64,000 nt of DNA, from the NCBI RefSeq assembly GCF_032062135.1, contig NC_092859.1:71157861-71221860 (forward strand), given 5' to 3'. Made by a program: the position numbers and the translations under genes. Numbering within the stretch: position 1 is the stretch's first letter; every line of letters begins with the position of its first letter. The notes below the pieces were generated by a model. It was not told where the DNA came from and made no database searches. It saw nothing but the letters and a program-made list of their open reading frames with translations. This document shows, in pieces, positions 20,902 through 34,500 of this stretch. This DNA comes from Pyxicephalus adspersus (taxonomy: Eukaryota > Chordata > Amphibia > Anura > Pyxicephalidae).

Positions 20902-23900
20902 GTAACGTGGCCCTACATAACACGGCCTGAGGGGAGCGCCCTCTGCTGATTGCCTAAGCGCCTATGGCCTCTATAGTGCGGCCTGCTGGGCGCCCTCTGC
21001 TGGCTGCTGAAGGGGCTGTTTGACCCTAATCCCCCTCCATGTTATTTGTGTGTGTGTGTGGTCTATAGATTGGGGGTAGCCGGGCACTGCAGCATGGAAT
21101 GTGAAATTATCCCGGGGGTGTGGGGTGCTTGTATCGGGTTATCAGGCCTGTAACAAGTGTTGTGCTAATCACTCATTACTTACAACCCAACTCTGACCAT
21201 CATCACACCCGGCCAGACAATACGTCTAATCCCCAGCCCCGGATTATAGGGAGGGCAGGGTGCTAGGCATAGGAAGGCCATTTCATCTTTGTAATTGTTT
21301 ATAAGGAAGTGATTGGCCTTCATATAGAGCATGGAGTGATCATAGGATGTATACTGTGTACCCACAAGCCTTGTTCTCATATCTCACCCCATACTGTGAA
21401 TGTTCTGCCAGGAATATAAAGCTGCAGAGAATCTAAAATCCAAGCAGCTCCAGATCCGCACACATGGGCTAAACACAAATGTACAGCACACGTTGTGAGA
21501 TCTAATTATACTGCTGGGCGAAGGGCTCCATGGATCCTCTGCACTCCCTGAGATGGTGACAAACATTGGGGCTTTTTAAACTGTGAAATCGCTAAATAAA
21601 CATTTTGGTTTGATTTCCAATCTTTCAGAACTTAGTTTGTGATAACTGTGTACACAATGAGATGTTACGTGTGGGTGAAGTCACAAATCTTGCTGAATAT
21701 TGTGGTGTCCATGGGTTTATGGAGATGGTTTCCCCATCATGAATCACTATGTATGTGCCGGTCATAGCCATGGTTTGTTAGTTGTCCGTTGTCATGCCAT
21801 AGTTATCCCTGACTTCATTTTCCTAAATCACCCCAACTTCCTGGTACTCACTTTGCCTTTAGTTTTGTGATATTTGCTGTACTCCATGTTAGCTGTGTAA
21901 TGTGTGAAACACTCCTTTTCACTTCTTTTCCTTCTTACATTCTGGACACATCTGGCTCCATTATTTAGAACTTTATCTAAAGTTCAGTCCATTTGGATAT
22001 GATACCCTAAGGCATTGTTACTTTTATAAATATAATATATGGACACACTTCTATGGGTTTCACTGCTGGAAAACTGTGGCAAGCAACACAATACAAACCG
22101 ATGGGAGAGGTTTACACCTATGTCTTGTGATATTCATCAATATGATTCAATTCATCGTGTGTGCGGGGAATTAGACTTTTGTGAGCTATTAACATGTTTT
22201 TCTTATAACAAAGCATGCTGTGTCTGTGTTTTGGGCAAAAGGAAATTTGGGTAAAGTTAGCCTTATTTGTGAAACACGTTGCCATGCTTTATAAATGTGT
22301 TTGGATGTGTGTGCTTTTGTTTGTGGACTTCTCCCCCAGGCTGTATCAGGTAAAGAGCTTTTTTTATGCTAATATCCCCTCATGGTAGTAACTCACCAGG
22401 TTCCAACTCCTAACTATATCTCAAACATTGCACCCTTTTGTTATTTAAGCAGTGTGAAGCTGCTCTTTGTACATGCAACTGCTTGCCCCCCATGGGGTGT
22501 CATGGCATACCTGGTACACCTTTAGCCATGGAGATGAAGTGTTACTTCCCTTCTGTCACATGACTGGTTTGGTAATTGCCTTGTTCTTTCTCATGAAAGC
22601 GGGCATAGAGTATAAGCTCTGGGTTAAACTTTTTTTTTCTTGTACCCTCATTGTGAATGGGAAGGTTGCAAATGAAGTCTAAATTATCTCTAACTTCAGG
22701 GCCTAGAACAGTCATCTGACCGCTAGTTAAGCTCAATCATGGGCAAATTTGTTGGTAAAGCTAAACTATTTTACTTCATTTCCCCAATTATGACCACGTT
22801 GTATGTCAGTCCTAGCAAAGTCACATTCTGCTCTAATGGCTTCAGAACTTTAAAGTGCTGACCCGGAATGAGTATGCAGATCATTAGATCAGAGTGACTG
22901 CAATGACATCCTGCGTTATTTGTGTGTGGAGGTTTCCCTTAATGCCTAATATCTTGATGGGAAAACATAATGAATCTTTGCAAATGAATTTTCCTCTAAA
23001 GGTTTAATTGCACTTTACCAGCACAGCGCCAGTGTTTCCATGGTAAGGTAAGGTAATCCTACCTAGTACCATGTTTGAATTCCTGAGACAACTATCATTC
23101 CCTCTAGATAAAGTTGACGTGAAGGAACAGAATGTGTGTTATGAAACTAAAGGTGCGTACACACTTCCAATTTTTATCGTTCCAATCGAACGACGAACGA
23201 TCGATTGGGCAAAAAAACGTTCGTAAAAAAGTAACCAATGACGCCGACGAACGAGGAAAGTCGCTGGACGACGATCGTTGAACATCGTTCGTGTGTACGG
23301 TCGTTCGTTGATCGTCCATGTTCATAGCATGCGTGATGAACGAACGTCCGTTCACTTTCCTGTCGTGCACATAGTTCCTCTATCGCTCAAACGATCGTAT
23401 CTATTGTGTGTACAATATCTACGAACAATCGTGTCGTTATCTCTATGTGCAGGATCGGTGCTATACGATCGTTCGTATATATCGTGCATGAACGTTCGTC
23501 GTTCGTTTTCCAACGATAATAATTGGAAGTGTGTACGTAGCTTTATGCAGTCACTTCATTTTTTGAACTTTCTACATTTGCTGGTCTTGAAAACTTTTTG
23601 CTACCAAATATACATTTCTATTCAACAACTATCCACTAATTAGGTTGGCTTTCCAGTTCATGGTGAGTTGACCAGGAGAATAAATGGTAGTAAACAAACC
23701 CATGACATTTAAATTTAGTGACAATTAAATATTCACAAATCGCCAAATGGGTAAGGTGAGGATGTGTATGTGGTGTGCTGGCATTGGGAGCTTTGTATTG
23801 CTTTTTTCTGCTGTAACCTACACACAATCCTAGTTACACTGTGTTCAGATTGTAGAGGTTGTAAGATTGGTGTCTAATATCAGAGTATGGTGACTAATAT

Positions 23901-25479
23901 TCTTGACCTAATAATGCTTATTGCTTGGCCAACATTTTGATCTGACTAAGAAAAAGCTCGCAAGGCAAGTTAAGCTGTCCCAATATTTTCTCCTTCCATG
24001 GTTTGTATATTTGTACAAGTTGGGGCTTGGCAGGTTTGGAAGTCAGTGAGTCAGCATAGCAGGCAGGTGACTATCATCTTTATAATGTGATCCATAGCGG
24101 CAGCATTTAGATTCCTTATCTTAGTTTTGCCTTAATTACACGTCTCTACAAGTCTTAATAGTCTTCTAGGCCAGAATTGCAGATGTTGTCACAAGACTGG
24201 AAATCAGGACTGTGGAGACAATTATTGTGTACATGGATTTGGCAAAAATGTACAGACCTAACAATCCTAGTGGAGAATACCACAGCTAATACCTATCTAG
24301 ACCTTGGCTCATGTGCCATCTTTTGCAGTTATCCGTTTTACATTTTTTCTTTTTTACTATACCCGTACGTAACTCGTACTTAATGACCCCTGGGGGGGGG
24401 ACCAAACTTTCCCAACATGTAATTATCTGGACTTTTTAATTTTTTTTTTTTCCCTAAAAGTGTTCAACTGCAGTGTTTTCATTTCAAGGAAAAATGAATT
24501 CACTTGCTTTGTGCTGTCGAACTTGCTAGCAGTAGGCTTAGCCCGTTTTCTAGCAGAGACACCACTACCCTCCTTTCATGTTATGACCTCTCCTCATATG
24601 GGAGTGTCTCCTTACTCTTTGTGCTGGCCTGGAATCTCTCTCCCTCACCTCTTGACGTAACCTTCCCAAGCTACCTGATAGGAGTGTCAGAATATTATAA
24701 TAATATAGAGATTGTCTCCTGAGTGACAGCTCTAAAGCTGCTGACGTGACATCCAAGAAAGCACCCAGCAGCACTCTCAAGGCCTCTTCTTCACAACAGG
24801 GACAATATACAAATGCACATATAATAGATTACTTTTGTTGGTCTGGAAACAAGTTGTTGTGAAGTATGTTTTACCTGGTTAGCTGTGTCTGTTTTAAGTA
24901 AGGATCCATTATTCATTCATTTCTATACTTCTATAGCTCCTTTCTAAGATTGCAATCATCAGGTTTATAACATGTGAAATGCCAAGAATGTATCCACTAG
25001 ACTATAGGCCTTTGGATATATTTCAAGTTACGTATGTACTGCCTGAAATTTCACCTGTAATTTGACAAATGGGTCTGAGCTGCAGAAACAAAAAGGGGAA
25101 ATATATATATATTTGCAGAATTCTTCTTACATATTTTGAATAACCGTTCCGCTACAAAGTTGTCATAACTTTTGAGTATTGTTCATACTATTGCACTGCT
25201 TTTGCACATGTAAGACACCATTCTTACTACTGTAATGTGTTGCACTGTAGGGTGGCGCACTGCAAAAAGCAAGTTCAGTGGTACGTATTTATGTGTATTA
25301 AAGCCCATTCAACATGCACACAGGAGTTTGAGTCCTGGCCTGTCAGTGTTCTTTAAAGATTGGTCAGAGGAAGGTAAGTATTGTGGAAGGGACATGCAAT
25401 GTCCCTTTTGTAATAGAAATCATGCCTTCTTGCAAACTAGTGTGGAAGTACAGTTTCTATTTAAAATGATTAAGAAATC

Positions 25480-25510
<31 letters not shown>

Positions 25511-28500
25511 GAGCTCTGCCCATGTAATCTGGAAAAGCTTCTTGTGAAGCCTTATTTGCAATGTATAGTTGGCTGTGCCTAACTTTCCCAAAAATGTCAT
25601 CTGTAAAATATACTTCCCACTTTCCTGGTTTAAAAAAAACACCATGGTGTAAACTGACAGAGTTGCTTGCAATAATTCAGAGTTTATCAGGAGTCTTTTT
25701 AAGTTTGCATTCCAGTGTTGAGGCATGAGCATTGTTTCATTTATTTTACAATATTTTTCAAACTAAAAGTTGGTAAATATAAAAAAAAGTGCATGGGGGG
25801 ATATTGAAAATTACCACAGGTTCATCAAATCAAAACAACCTATTTGAGGCCCATATTACATAAAACATTTGATTTGCTTCAAGGAGCACCTTCCCTCGGT
25901 AGTAAATGCCTTTTCTTCACCTGTGTATGTACGGTGTCTGTAGTTCTTGCTTACAGAGCTGAGGTGACTTTCAGGAAAAAGAAGGATGTTTCAGGTGCCC
26001 TCTTGATCTAATACAGTATAACATTGTGACCATTGATTTGCCATCTGCTCCTAAATGTGTTTGTGCAGCTGATATTTTTTTTTCTTTAAATTCCGCTTTT
26101 TGTGGGCTGGTCTGAGTGAAGGACAGTTGTCATAGAAGTGTGGTCTGTGCCATTCTCTTCCATGAGTTGTTATAAAGTTGTTGGAGGAGGCACATACCTA
26201 AATGTGTGCAGTGCTTACCACGTCAGGTAAGTCCATGGTAAAGTGACTCATTGGTAGGTGGTGAGCATCTGCCAGTAAGCAGCAAGTATGCACTGCACAG
26301 TTTAGAGCTTAAACAAAAAGCCGCCAGAGAGTTAGATTTTTGACTGTACTGTTCTGCTGTTGTGCTTGCCATCCCAGGCACTGATTTTTATATATATATA
26401 TATATATATATTACAAATTCTAATTGTAGTCGGGTTGACATGCACATACAGAACTGTTTATGGGCCTGATCTCCCTGCACCTCATTTCCTCTCATCTATG
26501 CATTCAGCCGATGGGACAGATCAGTAGTAAGTCAATTTGACATCTAAAGTTTCCCTATTTTACCTCTTCCATCCATCGATATGTGAGGATGGGACTTATC
26601 GTTCACAGGAAGTAGGTGGTAAACATTATTAGGACTTCAGTCTGTTAGCTAAAAGTCACTAAATAAGGACTCAAGTTTGTGTGCATAGGTGCACAGATAC
26701 ACAATAGATTATTAAAAATTAAAAGGTGGTTAATATGCGTGTTAGGCTAGTATTTAAATAATCAACATAATTGCTTTGAGAACTTGCCTTGTTCTGTTGC
26801 AACTTTTGTAAGCCTTTACTGCAGTGCAGTATAAAGCTAATGCTTTACTCTGTACTTGTAGGTATTAAACCTTTCAGCATTTGTGTGGGAGATCATGTGT
26901 CTCTATATCCAAAACTTTTTTTTTTCCTTTTGTAGATTTCCCTTTACTTCCTGTTTTAGGAAACCATTAGCCCAGACAATGCAGTAAAGGTAAAACTGCA
27001 AAAGAGACAGCAAAAAAAAAAAAAAAGCCAACAAGATTCATCTTCTTGTTTGTGTTGTTGTTGAGTTTCTTCCACTTTCTGTCTGTTAAAATATTTGGTC
27101 CCAGTTTGTTAAAGCAGAATGTAATTTAATTTAAAGAAGAAAAAAAAATCAAGCAACACAATCTGACTCTAGTCGGTCCCATGCTGTCCCCTATTCCTTC
27201 TTAACAGTGCAGGCAGGACGGTGGGTGCAGCCTTCTTCCAGATTCTTCCTATGTCATCTCATCTCACTGCACAGTTTCTTCCTGAAATCCTTTTCCACAC
27301 AATAATTAAAGGAAACTTGCATTAGGCTGTACTTCTGTACAGGGGGTTCCTGTTTTCTTACCGTGTGAGGTAAGCTGCCCTTTTCTGCATTGTCCTTGAT
27401 GCAGAGTACATGCTTGGTACTGCATATTTTAATGTCAGTCCTAATGTAGAGGATTAACTGTGCCTTAATGAGTAAATGAAGAGCTGAGCACCCTTACAGG
27501 TTGGACATATTTATATTAAAGGATAGCCTCTATAAGAATAACATAGGTGTGTTGTGCTGTGGTCATGGTTGCTATTAATTTTCTAGTCTCTTAATGACTC
27601 TTGTGCGTCAATTAAATGTACCATAGATAGATTTAAAATATTATCAAATGTTTTCCTGTGCATTCCACCAATTGGCAGTACTGCAATATTTTGAAGACCT
27701 GAGGAAAAGTACTGTAGACACAAAATAGTCTTTGCTGTGTTGATGCCACTTGGGCATATGTAGTCAGTGATAGATTCCCCCCCCCCCCCCCCCCCCCCCC
27801 TATATATTATATAAAGATTTCTTTGTATTAGACTCAATACAGCTATTTTGTATTGAATCCAAAACAAAGTTATTTGAATTTCCCGACGCCCGGAGAATGT
27901 TTCTGCAGTCACCGGCTGGAGGTCGGAGGAGGAGGACGTGTCCCGAGGACCAGCAGGACGCCGGGGGATGCCAATGAAACAAGGTAAGTGGGTTTTTTTT
28001 AAATGTTTTTAGTGACCCTGAGTGTGACTGGGGATTACCCCTTTTTTCATGGAAAATCCACGCTGAGTCACACTCGGAATTACCGCTGGGGGGGGCGGGG
28101 GTAAAGAATAAAATGAATGGGCAAACACTGAAGTGGGTATATAATGTGTAAAATAAAGGAAACATACTATGTTTTTATTTTTAACTTTTGTTAGTGAAAA
28201 CAATTGTTAATGATCATTCTGAATATTAATAATTATTCTCAATGGGTAATTGCTAGATAGACATGTTGCTGGGCTCACTAGCGTCCTTTGAAGGGGAGAA
28301 GACATGGTAAATGGCCTAGCTGCAAAGACATGGCTATAGATGACTGCAACATTGGTTGTTCGAGACCCAACAGGGCAGATTAGGAACAACCTACTGTCCC
28401 TGTAATCCCTGGCAGCACAAGTTTATTTCCACAAGGTTTGATAAACTGTTTAGAATCTGTGAGGAAGTAATATCATGGCTGATATGTAATGTACAAAGTT

Positions 28501-31500
28501 TAATCCTTTTACAGTCTGACTGAAATTTACCCTTTCCTCTGGAAATATTTTGTAAAAGCAGTTAAACTGCTTCAGTCCATGGAAAAAATGTTTTTCTTTA
28601 TAACCACTAAAACCTACAGATAATCCATTGATAGGTTTGTATATAAAATTGATGGCACGCAATTTTTTTTTCCTTGAGGCTTATTTTTTGCTCTTTTTGT
28701 GGTCATACATACAGTGAACATTTTAAAAATTTACATATATTTTAACAGGCTGTAAAAACGTTTTTTTGCATCCTCTGTTTCTGTAGTCAGTTTTTCCCGG
28801 GTCAAATGAGCAGGTCTGCTAATGATTATAGCTTGCCAAAAGCTCTGTTGCCATCTGTGGTAATACACCTTTGGTTTAACCATAGCTTCCAGCAAGTTAT
28901 TTATTGATCGGGATACTGCAGCATATAAGCCAGCGATGAAGCATATTTCAGTATGTAGTGCGGCAACTGTGATTTTTCTTGCTAGCATTGGATATGTATA
29001 GTGTAATATAATACAAAAAGTGCCCCAGCACACTTGTCCAGTAATTAGTTAAACAAACTGTTTCAGGCTGACAGCACTAAGCCAATGCCTTTCAATTGCC
29101 ATTACTGCAGGATTTCCAGTTTAAAACTGATGTTTTATGCTACAGTATATTGTGTTGGTACAATTTAGGATTTTGCAGCGTGCAGATAGTATCTGATTTG
29201 CCTCTAAATTTAAAAAAAAAAAAGGCCTAACTTTTTTTTTTTTTTTTTTTTTTTGCAGGAAGTTGCTGTAAAACTGGAGTCACAGAAAGCCCGTCACCCA
29301 CAGTTGTTGTATGAAAGTAAACTATATAAGATTTTGCAAGGAGGAGTTGGCATCCCACACATTCGGTAGGTCACCTTTGCAAACATTTACTGTTGCAAAC
29401 ATTCCAGAATTCTGGGAAGTGCTCTGCGCTTTTTTTTTCTAATTATCTTTACCTCCTATAAGTTTCCACTAAGCTCCTTGTCTGAGCACTTCCCAGAATT
29501 CTGAAATTTTCACCCGGGAAATACATAGGGAAGCTCTGATGCGAGAACAGCATGTCCCATTGGCACTCTACTTTTTTTATTGTATTGTATTGTGTGTATG
29601 CAGAGGCATGCCTTCAGCTGAGCGTTGCTTGTTTATTGTGGTAATGGGACAGATTCTGCACAGTGTCCTGTTTACATAATGAAGAGACATAGCCCACTTG
29701 TGCGTGCATGGCAAATTACTTTACATCTCGCTTACATCTTTGTTGTGGTTATGGTCAATGACTACCGTAGAATTCCTAAGGGGGAATGTAGCCACCTTAG
29801 AACTAAGGTTTTCTGCAAGAATCTTCCAAATGCTTATTTAGATTAATTGAAGGTATTGTTATTCAGGCAAGTTATACATAATTCAAAGTGTGGCTACGGG
29901 ATCTTTTGCTTTTTACTTAAGTTTATTAACGCTTTATATGCGGATTACTCCTACACATTCTATTTGTAATTTTTCACAGTGAAATATAAGAAGTGTCCTG
30001 TTTTTGTATTTTGTCACCATGCATACTTATAAATATGTATGTTTCCACTTAGGTGGTATGGGCAAGAAAAAGATTACAACGTTCTAGTCATGGATCTGCT
30101 TGGGCCAAGTCTCGAAGATCTGTTCAATTTTTGTTCACGCAGGTTCACCATGAAAACTGTGCTTATGTTAGCAGACCAGGTAAGTTGTGTTCTTTTGCAA
30201 AGGAGGGTGTATTTTTACTAGTCTATTATTTTGTAGATACCCTCCAGCTTCCAGTGTGTAGACTTCCCATAAATCTGAATGGAATGTGCTTGTTATGTCT
30301 AATAAGAGGAAGCGACATGGCTAGCTGCAGTTGACCTGGCAAACCTCAGTGTATTTTATGATGCACAAAAGCTCCCTTCTCAATTCTGCAGGTGCATGCA
30401 CCTAAATGTTTGCCTATAAAACTTTAGCTGCAAGACTGCCTTGTAGTGTTTCCGTTTCTTCAGTAATTTTTAATTAGTATGGACTGCCGCCATGCTCTAT
30501 TGCATTCCCCATGGCACATTAGTTGGCGTTTGTGTTCAGGTTCCAGACTGAGAAGATCATATAGAATACCAAAAGTGTTATTTTCACGGGTTGTGGGAGA
30601 TAAACACCTGAAAAATAGTGAATGCAGATAAAAGATACCTTATCTAGCAGAAGGTGCATTATATTACTTTTTGTTTTTGTTTTTTTTGGGATAAGATTTC
30701 AGATCTTTAACCTTCACTGCTTCATGTGATGAAACAAATGGTGCCAGGAATAAAAAAAAAATGATTTTGTAGCGGAATTATACCCAAACCAAAATTAGCT
30801 TAACAAGTGGCCTTGCTAAATACTGCCCTTTGGAAAATAAAAAAATCTTCCTCTCTTGTCCACTAAAATCTAGCACTAATCTCATGTGTCCTCTGCTACA
30901 CTTGGTGCTTTCTTCTGCTGTCCTCCACATCACTACAGGACACCAGGTTGGCGTTTAGGTCAGCTGAAGCCCCCAAGTGTAGCTGGGGTTACGTAGGATG
31001 AACACTCTGTAATGTAACCGTATCTTCTCAGACTTCAGAGCAGAATTTCTTTTTGATGGGCTGTTCAGCAACATGAATATTTGGCTAGTCAAGTGTTATT
31101 TGGTAGACCATATTGTATTAGGTACCTGTAATGTTGTGTTGGGTCTTGTGTTTTGAATGTGCCATTTCATTAAAATGTAGCAAATGACAAGTAATTTGTG
31201 CACATTCTATTTTTTCTCATATTTAGATGATCAGTAGAATTGAATATGTACACACAAAGAATTTTATACACAGAGACATCAAACCAGACAACTTTCTAAT
31301 GGGCATCGGACGTCACTGTAATAAGGTTAGTATAATTTGTGAACGCTAACTTTTTCTTGTAAATTTTTTTTCTGACTGCTTTATTTTATTCTAGTGATCA
31401 TAAAAATTTTCTTTGATCTTTAACATAGGACTTCTGTGTTAGGCCTCTCACGTGTCTTTTATTTTACCTGTTTACGCTTAGATATGATCAGTGTGGCCTT

Positions 31501-34500
31501 TTCAAGGTTTTCCAGTGCAAGCTGGAAATATCATTGGTAGTAGGATTTAGCATATCCCCACTTTATTTTTCACCTAGTTCTGGTATGTCCTGGTCATCTT
31601 AGTTCTACACCGATTAAAGCCACTTTTCTACATCTCCCCAACCTGGGACCTTCAGAACACCCTAAAGTCTAATTATCAGGAACCTGTGTTGTAACATGCA
31701 CCACTATTGTTTTGTTGTGGTGCTGTAGCCTATTCGTGTACATTCATCTGGATTGTTAAATCCGGTATGACAAATTGCAACTCTCGTGTTCAAGTTAGCT
31801 ACAGGATACGAACGAAAGCCAGGTTACTAGCAATATACTTAAAAAAAACATTGTAACGGAACAGTTAGGGTAAGTCCCAAAATTTATGCTCATTAGTTGT
31901 CAATATGTGAGGCTGGAGGATGAGTTTGCATGTCAAGGAACTTGTCAGCAGTGCCATCTCCCATTTTTCTTCTCTCAGGTTCACTTTTTGTTCATCTGGT
32001 CGAGCATAAATATGACACGTGTCCTAAAATGATTTGTGTGCCATTACATAGCGAGCACAAGAACTCTAGAAACTCTTGTAGACCTCAGTTATCCCACAAT
32101 ATCCCTTCGCAAACTTACTATAGATTGAAGCTTGCAAAGATAGATTGACCTTCAGTGTTGCTGTATTAATGCCTGGGAAAAACAAATGACTTTGCTCACA
32201 ATAATCATATTGCTAGTTTTTCTAGTGGACAGCCACACATATTTTGCAAATATTTTGGAAAATGTCTTTAACATCCTAATAGTGAGTTGTTATAAATTTT
32301 TACTGCTAGATTGTATTTATTTTAAATGGTCCTTTACTATTCTTACTCCGCTTAGTTAATAGAAGATTGTTAGCTTTGCATGGTCTTTACATCTTTATCT
32401 CCAGTGTTATATTTACTGAGCTAACATAACATGCTTCCTTGACAGTGTGAAAATGTATAGGCGGGCAGACAGGCAGCAATTGGCAAATCAATAAGCATGC
32501 TGTGCATAATTAGATTTTAAATTGGGGGATTATTTATAATATTGATCAATTGTGTACATAACTCTCTTTATTGGAAGCAAGATTGCCAATTGTGTGTTTT
32601 TNNNNNNNNNNNNNNNNNNNNNNNNNNNNNNNNNNNNNNNNNNNNNNNNNNNNNNNNNNNNNNNNNNNNNNNNNNNNNNNNNNNNNNNNNNNNNNNNNNN
32701 NNNNNNNNNNNNNNNNNNNNNNNNNNNNNNNNNNNNNNNNNNNNNNNNNNNNNNNNNNNNNNNNNNNNNNNNNNNNNNNNNNNNNNNNNNNNNNNNNNNN
32801 NNNNNNNNNNNNNNNNNNNNNNNNNNNNNNNNNNNNNNNNNNNNNNNNNNNNNNNNNNNNNNNNNNNNNNNNNNNNNNNNNNNNNNNNNNNNNNNNNNNN
32901 NNNNNNNNNNNNNNNNNNNNNNNNNNNNNNNNNNNNNNNNNNNNNNNNNNNNNNNNNNNNNNNNNNNNNNNNNNNNNNNNNNNNNNNNNNNNNNNNNNNN
33001 NNNNNNNNNNNNNNNNNNNNNNNNNNNNNNNNNNNNNNNNNNNNNNNNNNNNNNNNNNNNNNNNNNNNNNNNNNNNNNNNNNNNNNNNNNNNNNNNNNNN
33101 NNNNNNNNNNNNNNNNNNNNNNNNNNNNNNNNNNNNNNNNNNNNNNNNNNNNNNNNNNNNNNNNNNNNNNNNNNNNNNNNNNNNNNNNNNNNNNNNNNNN
33201 NNNNNNNNNNNNNNNNNNNNNNNNNNNNNNNNNNNNNNNNNNNNNNNNNNNNNNNNNNNNNNNNNNNNNNNNNNNNNNNNNNNNNNNNNNNNNNNNNNNN
33301 NNNNNNNNNNNNNNNNNNNNNNNNNNATGTACAAGGGTTCTGTCCAGGCTTTCTACATAGAAGATTGGAAATTATCCATCATTTTGACAAGCCCACAATT
33401 GTAAAGAAACATTACTTTTTCTTTATATAGCAGCTATAACTGTTATATATGAACGCATGATGAAAGTCTAGGTCTTGCTAGTTTATAATTTCTTTGTCTA
33501 ATGGTGGTGGTTATTTTTTTGATGGTTGTCCTTTAATCTGTTGCCATAAATAAAAAAAAAACTATTACATTTTGTCTTTTTACCTTTGACTATTCTTGAT
33601 TATATGGTTTCCTTTGTAATTGTAAAATCCTGTGCACACCTCTATGCTAATAATTATCTTACCACTGCATAGGTTGTGGGCAGGTAACTTTTGATTCTCT
33701 GCTTATGCTTCCCTGGACTGGAGTTTCTCTACTTCAAGGTTGTAAGGGTTAATGTACTGTCCACTCCACAGCCACTAACCCATGGGGGCTTATCGACCTA
33801 TCACCAGGCTAGATTGTGGCCTGACCATGCATATGTTAAGATTTTCCTATTCCAAGAGCAGCAGAGCAGTATGATCAAAAGTTACCTGCTAACAGCTTTC
33901 TTGTTCTGCAGATAAACTGTTCTGTTATAGCTGAACTCAAGGGGGGAAAGAAATCCTTAACCCTTGCAGTGATTTCCCTCATGACTAAGGTGATATACTT
34001 GCTTTTTTGCATTCTAGCAGGCATCCCCTTGGTGCAACCAATTCTCCTCTTTCTTTTCCCGAAACAGTAACAGCCATGTCATCATCCCATACAATACAAA
34101 ACTAGCAATTCTTTGTTTCTGGTGCTGAAGGCCTGCCCACAAGCTGGTAGTATCGGATGGCCTGTTCTGTTGGGGAAATGTGGAATAAAGCAAGTATAAT
34201 GCCTTATTCATAATACCCTAAGAAGAAAGTGATATATTGACCTGTGCTGAGGAGAGGTGCAGTTTCTGCACTGGTAAAGGATTTTTCTTCTCCGGAGTTC
34301 AGCTTTAGTTACATTGGAGGAGCACATTCACTTTATTAGGTTACACACTTCTAATTTTTAAATCTATGGATTTAAAACTTGGTTTACTTTGTCATGACAT
34401 AACCTATTTGTAAACTACTTTTACAATTTGGAAAGAAGCATTAAAATGTTTGGTCCAGATTTTCCAATAAAACTTTTTAAACTTCTGATGAAGCATTCTG

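Noticed and set aside
23104..23643. ORFs on both strands in intron 1
   Set aside because: Produced by the palindromic CGTTCG-rich MITE.
32542..33430. Very long ORFs across 32.5-33.4, 39.0-40.1 and 42.4-43.2 kb
   Set aside because: They run through N runs and have no real coding content.
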